The notes under the pieces were generated by a model, which saw only the letters and a program-made list of their open reading frames with translations, was not told the origin of the DNA and did no database searches. A stretch of DNA of 64,000 nucleotides. Origin: Betaproteobacteria bacterium (lineage in GTDB: Bacteria > Pseudomonadota > Gammaproteobacteria > Burkholderiales > Rhodocyclaceae). Location of the stretch: positions 62,001 through 126,000 of the forward strand of contig JADIYD010000006.1 in NCBI GenBank assembly GCA_016705475.1. The letters are read 5' to 3'. The position numbers and the translations under genes were made by a program. This document shows, in pieces, positions 57,055 to 64,000 of the stretch (position 1 is its first letter; each line of letters starts with the position of its first letter).

Positions 57055-57372
57055 TCAGTCAGCAAGCAGCTTGCTGATTTCCTGGGTGCTTGAAGGGCGA
57101 ACGACGCGCCCGATTTCCTGACCGTCGCGCATGAGGATCAGCGTCGGCCATAATTTCACGCGAAAAGTACGCCCGAGCCGACGGCCCGGGCCATCCTCGA
57201 CCTTGATGTGGCGAAGCGCCGGCGTCGCCTGCAGGGCGGCCTCGATGAAAGGCTGCGCGCCCTGACAATGCGGACACCAGTCGACACCGAATTCGATCAG
57301 GGCCGCGCCCGGCAGGGCATCGACCTCGGCCCGGTCCGGTGCTGCTTCGGTGTATTTGGCCACGTAGCTCAT
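57055..57372 (-). CDS. Thioredoxin family protein
   Basis: A 105-residue thioredoxin fold with active site WCPHC (Cys33, Cys36) and the cis-proline in KLWPTLILM. The CPHC dipeptide differs from the CGPC of thioredoxin and suggests a more oxidising or specialised role. There is no signal peptide. It follows the Kef antiporter by 10 bases and may be co-transcribed. Confidence 0.88.
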   Translation of the reverse strand: MSYVAKYTEAAPDRAEVDALPGAALIEFGVDWCPHCQGAQPFIEAALQATPALRHIKVEDGPGRRLGRTFRVKLWPTLILMRDGQEIGRVVRPSSTQEISKLLAD

Positions 57373-57382
57373 GCTTTTCTCC

Positions 57383-58582
57383 TCAGGCGGAACGCTGGAT
57401 CAGCGACTTCAGTTGGGCCAGCTTCGGGGCGACCATGGGTACGGTGAGCATGGTGCTGACCACCGCCATCAGCAGCAGGGCGGTGAAGGTTTCGCTGGTG
57501 ATGATCTGCTTGTCGAGCAGGATGTTGGCGAAAATGATCATGATCAGGGCCTTGGTTTGCAGCAGCCAGCCGATGATGCTGGCTTCGCCGGGTGCCCAGT
57601 TCAGGATTTTGCCGGCGATTCGCACGCCGATCAGCTTGCCGACCACCGAGGCGACGAGCAGCAGGGCGGCGGATATGAACACGGCGGCGCCGCCGACATC
57701 CCAGTTGGTACGCAGGCCGGTCGACAGGAAGAAGACGGGCATGATGACCAGCAGTACATGGTAGCGCAGCAGATCCATTTTTTCCTGATCGAACCAGTCG
57801 GCCTCCATGCTCGCCCCGGCCAAGAAAGCGCCGACCATGAAGTGCAGTCCGGCCCAATCGGCGCCGAAGGAAACCACGGCCAGCCAGATCAGCGCGACAT
57901 ACCAGCGGTCACGTTCGGGTATGCGCACCATGAGCCGGTGGAACAGCCAGGCAGCAATGGCGAAGGCGACGAGAAAGGCGCCCTGGCGGCCGATGCGTTC
58001 CCAGTCCATGAGAATGAGCGCCAGCACACCCCAGATGGCGATGTCGTCGAGGCTGGCGTAGCGCAGGATGCGCTGGCCGATGGGTTGGCGCAGGACATCC
58101 AGCTTTTCCATGAGCAGGATGAGGATGGGCAACGCCGTCACGGCACAGGCCATGCCGACACCGACGACGAACTGCCAGGTTTGTGCTTTTGGCCCCGTCC
58201 AGCCGTCGACCGTGAGCATCAGTGCCGCCGCGCCGCATCCGAAAAGCAGCGGCGTACCGAGCGCCAGGCCGGCGGTGATACCGCTCTCGCGGCGATGTTC
58301 CCAGGCTTTCCGCAGGTCGAGTTCGATGCCTGCGATCATGACGAAAAGCATGACCGCCCACCAGGCGATGCCGTTCAGCGACTGGATGACCGTCGGGTTG
58401 AAGACGAACTGGTAGTACTCGGGGAAGGCCTTGCCGAGGATGCCGGGCCCGAGCAGGATGCCGGTGATGATCTGGACGACGACGAGCGGCGCGAAATAGT
58501 CGGTCTTGCCGAGCCGCCAGATCAGGTAGGGCACGGTGAAAATGATCGCCATGGCGATCAGGAAAATTTCGGTCGTGTTCAT
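57383..58582 (-). CDS. Cation:proton antiporter (Kef-type, CPA2 family)
   Basis: A 399-residue membrane protein with about 12 hydrophobic segments and the CPA2 features IITGILLGPGILGKAFPEYYQ, MIAGIELDLRKAWEHR and ASLDDIAIWGVLALILM. It lacks the C-terminal NAD-binding domain of KefB/KefC. Probably exchanges K+ or Na+ for H+. The thioredoxin gene next to it could provide redox control, though this is not shown. Confidence 0.88.
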   Translation of the reverse strand: MNTTEIFLIAMAIIFTVPYLIWRLGKTDYFAPLVVVQIITGILLGPGILGKAFPEYYQFVFNPTVIQSLNGIAWWAVMLFVMIAGIELDLRKAWEHRRESGITAGLALGTPLLFGCGAAALMLTVDGWTGPKAQTWQFVVGVGMACAVTALPILILLMEKLDVLRQPIGQRILRYASLDDIAIWGVLALILMDWERIGRQGAFLVAFAIAAWLFHRLMVRIPERDRWYVALIWLAVVSFGADWAGLHFMVGAFLAGASMEADWFDQEKMDLLRYHVLLVIMPVFFLSTGLRTNWDVGGAAVFISAALLLVASVVGKLIGVRIAGKILNWAPGEASIIGWLLQTKALIMIIFANILLDKQIITSETFTALLLMAVVSTMLTVPMVAPKLAQLKSLIQRSA

Positions 58583-58598
58583 TTGGCTGATGATCTGC

Positions 58599-58628
58599 TG
58601 CGGTCAACCGTCAATTTTTCATGAATTC
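58599..58628 (+). repeat. Dispersed element, divergent copy
   Basis: TGCGGTCAACCGTCAATTTT, then TCATGAATTC. Only the head is close to consensus. It lies in the 54-base gap between the methyltransferase end and the Kef gene start. Confidence 0.55.
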
Positions 58629-58636
58629 AAGGCAGC

Positions 58637-59395
58637 TCAGGGCTTGCGACCGAGGTATTCGCGAAAGACGCCCAAGGTGACCGAGCACGACACATCGACA
58701 AAACCGGCCCGCCGCATGGCATCGAGAATTTGCTCCGATTCAAGGGCGAGCTCGATGGTGTCGCCGTAATACTCCCAGAGTTGCTTGACGTCGGCCTGAC
58801 TGCGCATGAGGCGAGCCAGGAAAGGCACCACGCCGCGGATATAGGCACGCAGCATCAGTTGCCCAAAACGACTATCCGGCCGGCTGATTTCCATGATGCA
58901 GGCGCGCCCGCCGGGGCGCAGCACGCGGCAATATTCACCGAAGGCCAGATCGAGGTCGCCAACATGGCGCAGCGCATAGCCCATGGACACGAAGTCGACA
59001 TGGTTGTCCGGCAGGGGAATCGATTCGGCGTAGGCCTCGATGGTTTCGACGTTGAGCTTCTTGCGCAACTCGGCCAGCATGCCGGGTGAAGGATCGAGCG
59101 CCAGCAGTCGGCCAGACGGTCCGATCAACTGCAGCCCTTCGGCGGCCACCAGGCCAGTGCCGGCCGCGACGTCGAGCAGCGTCATGCCTTCCGCCAACCC
59201 GTTGCGGCGCAGGACATCGCGCCGATACCAGGCGCCGCTGCCCAGAGCGGTGATGCGTTCGGCCTGATCGTAGCCGCCAGCGGCCTGATCAAACATCGCT
59301 CGCGTCGCCGCACGGCGCTCGCTTTCGCCATCAAAATAGGTCTGCAGGCGAGGATCGGACTTCAGGGCTGCATTCGGCGTGTTGGATTGGGTCAT
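58637..59395 (-). CDS. UbiE/COQ5-like SAM-dependent methyltransferase, aryl-polyene locus
   Basis: A 252-residue methyltransferase: DQAAGGYDQAERI at the N-terminus, the SAM loop LLDVAAGTGLVA, and SMGYALRHVGDL and RVLRPGGRACIMEIS as in the UbiE family. It is the last gene of the minus-strand pigment block, so it may O- or C-methylate the aryl head. It is not the housekeeping ubiE by context alone. Confidence 0.83.
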   Translation of the reverse strand: MTQSNTPNAALKSDPRLQTYFDGESERRAATRAMFDQAAGGYDQAERITALGSGAWYRRDVLRRNGLAEGMTLLDVAAGTGLVAAEGLQLIGPSGRLLALDPSPGMLAELRKKLNVETIEAYAESIPLPDNHVDFVSMGYALRHVGDLDLAFGEYCRVLRPGGRACIMEISRPDSRFGQLMLRAYIRGVVPFLARLMRSQADVKQLWEYYGDTIELALESEQILDAMRRAGFVDVSCSVTLGVFREYLGRKP

Positions 59396-59407
59396 GGAGA
59401 GTATCGA

Positions 59408-60172
59408 TCAGGATGAGGGGTGCAGTCGACGCCACGCCAGCAGCGGCAGACGAATGACAAAACCCAGAAAAAGCCGGGTATGCATCCAGGTCAGCAGCGT
59501 GTTGTCGCGCAGATATTTGAAATGGGAAACACCGCCCTCGTCAGCCCGGAAATAGCGCACCGGGGCGTCGATATTGATCGGGCGGACACCGGCCCAGCAT
59601 AGCCGGACGACAGCTTCGGGGTCGAAATCGAAACGTCGCATGAAACGGTTGGCGCGCATGATCTTGATGAGCGGCATGACGGGATAGACGCGAAACCCGT
59701 ACAGCGAGTCGCCGATGCCCATCCACAGCGTTTCGAGATTGGCCCAGCCATTCGAGACTTTGCGGCCATTGACGCGCAGGGCCGGCGCATCGGCATCGAA
59801 AACCGGTTTGCCGAGCACCATTTTGTCGGGTTCGGCCTGCGACGCAGCCATGAAGGCGGGGATCAGGTCAGCCGGGTGCTGGCCATCGGAGTCCATGGTC
59901 AGCGCATGTGAGAAGCCAGCGGCGGCAGCGAGCATGATGCCTTCGAGCACGGCCGATCCCTTGCCCCGGTTTTCCGGCAGGATAATGACTTCCAGACCGT
60001 CATCGCTGGCGGCCAGCGCCTGCAGCTTTTCCGTGCTGCCGTCGGTACTGCCATCGACCACGACCCACACCGGCGTCCATTGCGCCCGGGCGGCGCGCAC
60101 GGTGTCGAGCACCTTGGGGCCGGGGTTGTAGCTGGGAATCAGCACGAGGTGGGAGGAAGAGGCGACGGACAT
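59408..60172 (-). CDS. Glycosyltransferase family 2, aryl-polyene locus
   Basis: A 254-residue GT-A enzyme: LVLIPSYNPG at the start, DGSTDGS, ENRGKGSAVLEG and the metal-binding DSDGQHP. The C-terminus has a hydrophobic segment that probably lies against the membrane. It could glycosylate a lipid carrier or the pigment. An in-frame GTG at 60196 that abuts the preceding stop is an alternative start; the ATG gives the more usual N-terminus. Confidence 0.87.
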   Translation of the reverse strand: MSVASSSHLVLIPSYNPGPKVLDTVRAARAQWTPVWVVVDGSTDGSTEKLQALAASDDGLEVIILPENRGKGSAVLEGIMLAAAAGFSHALTMDSDGQHPADLIPAFMAASQAEPDKMVLGKPVFDADAPALRVNGRKVSNGWANLETLWMGIGDSLYGFRVYPVMPLIKIMRANRFMRRFDFDPEAVVRLCWAGVRPINIDAPVRYFRADEGGVSHFKYLRDNTLLTWMHTRLFLGFVIRLPLLAWRRLHPSS

Positions 60173-60196
60173 GGGGAAAGAGGCTTGGTTGGGCAC

Positions 60197-60979
60197 TCAG
60201 GCGGCAAATGCTACGGTCGACCGGGTTTTTTGGCCAAATTCGAAACGAAAATAGCCATCGAGCTCGGCAGTAAAGGCCTGGATATTGGTCGGCGGTGAAA
60301 AACGGCGGCCAAGGCGAACCCGGCAGGTGAGCGGTAGCGCGGGGCGACGGAAGAGCGGCCAGACCTTGCCAAGATAGGGCGTCGAAAATTCGATGAGCAA
60401 GGTCTGGACATCAACCTTGCTCCGGCTGGCAATCAGGCCAATGCTCGGTGAGCAGGCATCCACCGGAAAATTCAGCGTGCGCGAACCCTCGGGAAAGATG
60501 ATCAGGTGAGCGCCTTGCTGCAACTCGTCACGCGCCCCGAGAATCACGTCAAGTGCTGCGTCATTGCGGATGTAGCGGGCCAGCCGGGCAGCGGCGCCGA
60601 ACAGCAGGTTGTCCATGAGCGCCGCCTTCATGACGCAGACGGCGTTGGGCAAGCGGGAGACGATCATCACGGCATCAAGCAGGGAAGGGTGGTTGGCGGC
60701 AACGATGAGCGGCCCCTGGTCACGCAGGTAGTCGATTTCGTCGACATCAAACCGGCAGGCACAGAAGACGGTGAGAATGCGCAGGTAAAACCGGAAGCCC
60801 CAGGAAATCACGGCGCGGCCGAGCGGTTGGCCGAGGCGGCGGGGCACTAGAAAATTCAGGATCAGCGCGCAGGGCAACCAGATCAGGCAAAGCACGGCCA
60901 GCGAGCCGAGACCAACGACCATGGCAAGGTACTCGTAGGCCGCCCACAACGGGTTGCCCGCGCGCGAACGATCAGTCAT
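60197..60979 (-). CDS. PlsC-like lysophospholipid acyltransferase, aryl-polyene locus
   Basis: A 260-residue membrane acyltransferase with NHPSLLD (the H-x4-D box) and IFPEGSRT. One hydrophobic segment lies near residues 20-45. It may attach the polyene or a fatty acid to glycerol. The ATG at 60979 overlaps the mipA stop by eight bases. Its C-terminal ~15 residues (FEFGQKTRSTVAFAA) are encoded by a dispersed repeat copy. Confidence 0.87.
   Translation of the reverse strand: MTDRSRAGNPLWAAYEYLAMVVGLGSLAVLCLIWLPCALILNFLVPRRLGQPLGRAVISWGFRFYLRILTVFCACRFDVDEIDYLRDQGPLIVAANHPSLLDAVMIVSRLPNAVCVMKAALMDNLLFGAAARLARYIRNDAALDVILGARDELQQGAHLIIFPEGSRTLNFPVDACSPSIGLIASRSKVDVQTLLIEFSTPYLGKVWPLFRRPALPLTCRVRLGRRFSPPTNIQAFTAELDGYFRFEFGQKTRSTVAFAA
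60212..60250 (+). repeat. Dispersed ~35-bp element forming the end of an acyltransferase gene
   Basis: TACGGTCGACCGGGTTTTTT, then GGCCAAATTCGAAACGAAAA. It is translated on the minus strand in the same frame as the copy inside the P-type ATPase, giving related peptides (FEFGQKTRSTV here, FNFGQKCRLTV there). Confidence 0.7.
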
Positions 60980-61823
60980 CGACCTTGACGCGGGTCGACG
61001 ACTCTCCGAATACCCAGGTGAAGGCGATGCCAGCGGCAAAGTAGTCTTTCTGCCTTACCAGCGGACTGTTCTCGAAAGTGGCGCCGCCGAGGTTGTCGTA
61101 ACGCACGAAGCCGCCCACCCAGTATTTCGGGAAGCGCTTGGACAGCGCGACGAGGTATTGCGTGCCGGCGTAGCCCGACCCGGCTTCATAGGCCGGGCGG
61201 TCGGCGGTCGCATATTGCGGCGCCACCGTGTAGTAATACGCGTGCTGGCGCTTGTCGCCGAACAGCGGACCGGCCAGCATGCCGAGATTCCAGCCGGCCA
61301 TGCCGGGAATGTCGGTGATGTCCATGTTGAGCTTGGGATGGAAAACCCAACCGATGCTCTTGGGCGAGCCTTCGACCGTAATGGCGGTGCGAAGAGGCAG
61401 CAGCAGCTTGACGAAGCGGGCACGGTTCTCGGAACGCCAGAAGGTGACGTCCATTTGTGGCCCGATCTCGAAGGTGCCCTTGAGGTCAGGCATGCCGGTG
61501 CGTGCCGTGATGTCGTCGCTGCTCACCGGCGGCGAGAGCGCCAGGCTGACGGTCAGGTCGACCCGGTCCGAATCGAAGAAACTGCCGCGGATACCCTGGC
61601 GGTCAGCCTTGAAAAAATCACCGTGGTAAGTGAAATGCGGCACCGGCAGAAGGAAATTGTGCGTCTGGTCCGAGCCGCGATAGGACGGAAAACTGAAGGC
61701 CGCCAAGCCGGCGCCGAGTTCCCACAGCGGCTGGTCACCGGCTGCCTGCACGCCGCTCGCCATGGAAACCAGCCCCAGTACGGCCAGCCCACCCTTGCTC
61801 AGTATTTTCGACATGGCCATCAT
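60972..61823 (-). CDS. MipA/OmpV family outer-membrane protein
   Basis: A 283-residue protein with a signal peptide (cut near VQAAG) and a beta-barrel pattern. WELGAGLAAFSFPSYRGSDQ opens the mature part, typical of MipA/OmpV. The family includes the scaffold of MltA and various porins. In the pigment operon it might help place the pigment in the outer membrane. Its ATG overlaps the stop of the upstream chorismatase gene. Confidence 0.85.
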   Translation of the reverse strand: MMAMSKILSKGGLAVLGLVSMASGVQAAGDQPLWELGAGLAAFSFPSYRGSDQTHNFLLPVPHFTYHGDFFKADRQGIRGSFFDSDRVDLTVSLALSPPVSSDDITARTGMPDLKGTFEIGPQMDVTFWRSENRARFVKLLLPLRTAITVEGSPKSIGWVFHPKLNMDITDIPGMAGWNLGMLAGPLFGDKRQHAYYYTVAPQYATADRPAYEAGSGYAGTQYLVALSKRFPKYWVGGFVRYDNLGGATFENSPLVRQKDYFAAGIAFTWVFGESSTRVKVDD

Positions 61824-62824
61824 GCTTCCTCCAGGGAATGTGAGGCCATCGCCTCGATTTCAAGCAACAGATCATGCCGGCAGATATCGGCCTGCACGTA
61901 GACGATATTCGCCTTGCCGATCAGCGGCGCCAGGGTTTCGCGGATGACCCGAAAATCGGTAGCCTGGCGCACATAGACGCGGTAGGAAAGTTCGCCCAGC
62001 GAGAACGGGCCAGAACGGCACAGTCGGTTCGCTTCGACCACCACAGCGTCGATATTGGCCATGGACTCGCGGCACTGCCCGGCGACATCCCCCGGCGATA
62101 CGGTCTCGTGACCGATGATGCTCGCCGTGCCCGAGATGAACAGAATTTCCTGCCCCTCCGGATAAACCAGCGCGCCACGAGAGAAAGTCGGGCTGCGCGG
62201 GCCGTAGTCTGGCGGGTAGTTGTAGGCGCTGACCTGGCGCGGGTTTTCGAGCGGTACAGCTGGCGTCGTTCCGGCCATAAAGGCAATGCTGAGCGGACCA
62301 CCGGCCAGACCGATAGCACAAGCCGCCGGCACGTTACCCGTCGCGCCACGGTGGCACTTGAGAAACGCTTCCTGCCGGCCGACATTGAATTGCCGGTAGC
62401 GCTCAAGTCCATGTATGTCCAGATTGATCGCCGCCAGATAGTTCCACACGCGCCACAAATGCGGCACCCGTTCCGCATCGAGCAGTCTGAATATTCGGCG
62501 ATAGGCTTCTTCGCTGGCTGCCTGCAAGCGCGTACTGCCGCGCGTCGCATCGAAATCAGCCTCGTCGAGCTGAAGCACGCCGTAGAGCAAACCATCTGTC
62601 CGGCGCCAGGAAATACCTTCCCTGAAGCCGGAAGTAACGGCTTGATCCGTCAGCCAGGTTTCATTGATGGCGGCTGACGTTGCCCCAAGCAGGGGGGCAA
62701 AAACCCGTTGCACCGGCCAGGCCGGAAGAGCACCGCTGGCTGGCTCGCCAACCAGCGCACCACCGAGTTCACTGCCGGTTTCACGTGAAACCACAGATGG
62801 CGAAGAAACGAAACTGAGCGCCAC
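61820..62824 (-). CDS. XanB2-like chorismatase (hydroxybenzoate synthase)
   Basis: A 334-residue protein of the chorismatase family (XanB2/Hyg5/FkbO). Recognisable segments are LWRVWNYLAAIN, RYRQFNVGRQEAF, SAYNYPPDYGPRSPTFSR and FISGTASIIGHETV. XanB2 of Xanthomonas converts chorismate to 3- and 4-hydroxybenzoate and supplies the xanthomonadin starter. The likely start is GTG at 62824, which overlaps the preceding stop by one base. A parS-like palindrome is translated near the N-terminus (VSRET). No ammonia-lyase gene, the alternative starter source, was seen. Confidence 0.87.
   Translation of the reverse strand: MALSFVSSPSVVSRETGSELGGALVGEPASGALPAWPVQRVFAPLLGATSAAINETWLTDQAVTSGFREGISWRRTDGLLYGVLQLDEADFDATRGSTRLQAASEEAYRRIFRLLDAERVPHLWRVWNYLAAINLDIHGLERYRQFNVGRQEAFLKCHRGATGNVPAACAIGLAGGPLSIAFMAGTTPAVPLENPRQVSAYNYPPDYGPRSPTFSRGALVYPEGQEILFISGTASIIGHETVSPGDVAGQCRESMANIDAVVVEANRLCRSGPFSLGELSYRVYVRQATDFRVIRETLAPLIGKANIVYVQADICRHDLLLEIEAMASHSLEEA
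62778..62791. promoter_or_regulatory. parS-like palindrome, copy 4
   Basis: GTTTCACGTGAAAC, a perfect 14-bp palindrome inside the 5' end of the chorismatase gene. Confidence 0.55.
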
Positions 62825-64000
62825 TATGCGTTGTAAACGACGTTGTCGTCGACCTTGCGAATGTTGAAACGCCGACGTTTCCAGCCCATGAATGCTTTTC
62901 TCGGCTGCAGGATATTGGCAAGGTAATAAATGATCTTGAACATCCGTATCGATGACCAGATTGGCGTCTTACCGAAAATGTCACCGGCCAGCATGGAAAG
63001 TACGGCTTCCTTGGTGCGGAAGTAGTTGCGCGGCCCCATGAAGAACTCGCGCATGATCGGATTGGTCACGCGGTAGATGAACCAGGAGAATTCCTTCGGC
63101 CCGTGTTTCATGAGCGCATCGAATTTCTTGAGCGCCGCCGGTGCCTTGGCTGGGTCTTTCAGACAGGTATCGATCGCTTCGGCGGCGACCACGCCGCTGT
63201 TCATGGCGAGGAGCACGCCCGACGAAAACACGGGGTCGATGAAGGCATAGGCGTCGCCGAGCATGACGTAGTTGTTGCCGTGGTTGCGTTCGGAGACATA
63301 GGAGAAGTTCCCCGTGGCCTCGACTTCATTGACCAGCACGGCTTCCTTCATGCGCATGGTGAGCTTCGGGCATTGGGCAATGCCATCCATCAGAAATTGC
63401 TGAAGGCTGCGCTGCCCCTTCGTCTTCATGTAGTACGGCCAGGTCACCATGCCGATACTGGTGACGCCGTGCTGCATCGGGATGAACCAAAACCAGCCAT
63501 GCTCGAACCAGAAAATGGTGATGTTGCCCTCGCACTGCCCTTCGTGCCGCTGGGCACCGGTGAAGTGACCGTAGATGGCTGAACTGTTGTGCTTGGGGTT
63601 GCGGTGCTTGATCTGGAAACGGTTGGCCAGAAAAGTGTCGCGACCTGAGGCATCGACGACGAAGCGGGCTTGCCACTCGGTTTCACGACCGTCGTCATGC
63701 ATGGCGCGGACGGTCGCCGTGTTGTCCGGCAGGAAATCGACAGCCTTGGCCTTGCAGCCTTCATGGACCTCGACACCTTTCTTCGCCGCGTTGCGGATCA
63801 GGATGGTATCGAACTGATCGCGCTTGACCTGGTAGGCGTGGGGCATGGACTTGTCCCACGCCTCGGCAAAGACGAAGACCGACGACTCTTCATGATTCGG
63901 CGAAACAAACTCGGCGCCCGGCTTGTACATGCCGATGGCCTTCACTTCCTCGGCAATGCCCATACGCTCGAAGAGCGGCAGATTGGCCGGCAGCAGGGAT
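62824..64000 (-). CDS. FAD-dependent oxidoreductase, flavin-dependent halogenase-like (5' end outside window)
   Basis: At least 392 residues of a flavoprotein of the tryptophan-halogenase/geranylgeranyl-reductase superfamily; the FAD-binding N-terminus is beyond the window. DASGRDTFLANRF and VMLGDAYAFIDPVFSSGVLLAM are the second and third FAD contacts. GWFWFIPM fits the W-x-W-x-I-P motif of flavin-dependent halogenases, and a lysine lies in GMYKPGAEF where these enzymes have their active-site lysine region. It is the first visible gene of an operon with the XanB2-like enzyme, so halogenation of an aryl polyene head is plausible. A plain dehydrogenase or monooxygenase remains possible. Confidence 0.82.
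   Translation of the reverse strand, partial: SLLPANLPLFERMGIAEEVKAIGMYKPGAEFVSPNHEESSVFVFAEAWDKSMPHAYQVKRDQFDTILIRNAAKKGVEVHEGCKAKAVDFLPDNTATVRAMHDDGRETEWQARFVVDASGRDTFLANRFQIKHRNPKHNSSAIYGHFTGAQRHEGQCEGNITIFWFEHGWFWFIPMQHGVTSIGMVTWPYYMKTKGQRSLQQFLMDGIAQCPKLTMRMKEAVLVNEVEATGNFSYVSERNHGNNYVMLGDAYAFIDPVFSSGVLLAMNSGVVAAEAIDTCLKDPAKAPAALKKFDALMKHGPKEFSWFIYRVTNPIMREFFMGPRNYFRTKEAVLSMLAGDIFGKTPIWSSIRMFKIIYYLANILQPRKAFMGWKRRRFNIRKVDDNVVYNA

Overview
The window reads as a chromosomal segment of a betaproteobacterium, most likely a Rhodocyclales member of the Dechloromonas/Azonexus type. The base composition is GC-rich, gene density is high, and several arrangements are typical of the class: hprK-ptsN-hpf-rpoN-lptB, a nodI/nodJ ABC exporter beside cutA and dsbD, and a xanthomonadin/aryl-polyene pigment locus. 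The genus assignment is inference. No rRNA, tRNA, CRISPR array, insertion sequence or prophage was seen.

Layout. 1-11.2 kb: end of a nucleotide-sugar-epimerase-like gene, cca, small conserved genes, a MidA-type methyltransferase, a FIST sensor gene broken by a one-base frameshift, a large hybrid histidine kinase, ttcA and a cyclase-FHA protein. 11.2-17 kb (minus strand): psiF, then recA-recX-lptB-rpoN-hpf-ptsN-hprK, with a LexA box upstream of recA. 17.2-26.5 kb (plus strand): a small secreted protein coupled to rluA, a sodium:solute symporter, VanZ, a P-type cation ATPase, a thioredoxin-like ferredoxin, a hydrolase and nodI. 26.6-33.9 kb: a B12-type radical SAM enzyme, then a respiratory module under an FNR-like box (octaheme cytochrome c, cytochrome b, DUF3373 porin, small periplasmic protein), then an HDOD protein. 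33.9-38.6 kb: nodJ, cutA, a two-gene ATPase-TOPRIM cassette and dsbD.

38.7-64 kb is dominated by an aryl-polyene pigment locus in three blocks. The first (38.7-46.7 kb, plus) carries two carrier proteins, a ketosynthase, an acyl-ligase, a dehydratase, an acyltransferase, a LolA-like protein and an MMPL exporter. The second (53-56.2 kb, plus) carries a ketosynthase, a chain-length factor, a dehydratase and a ketoreductase. The third (58.6-64 kb, minus) carries a halogenase-like flavoprotein, a XanB2-like chorismatase, MipA, an acyltransferase, a glycosyltransferase and a methyltransferase. Together they suggest a hydroxybenzoate-primed, possibly halogenated polyene that is esterified to a lipid and moved to the outer membrane. 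The blocks are separated by a hydrolase/deacetylase/methyltransferase trio, a decayed DUF1615 gene, a Dcu transporter, a secreted hydrolase and a Kef antiporter with a thioredoxin.

Two non-coding signals run through the whole window. One is a dispersed element of about 35 bp (TRCGGTCRACCGG, an A-rich or T-rich stretch, then CCAAAAAT-like sequence), seen in about eleven good copies, some translated inside genes. The other is a 14-bp palindrome, GTTYCACGTGAAAC, present four times and identical to the core of the ParB-binding site parS.
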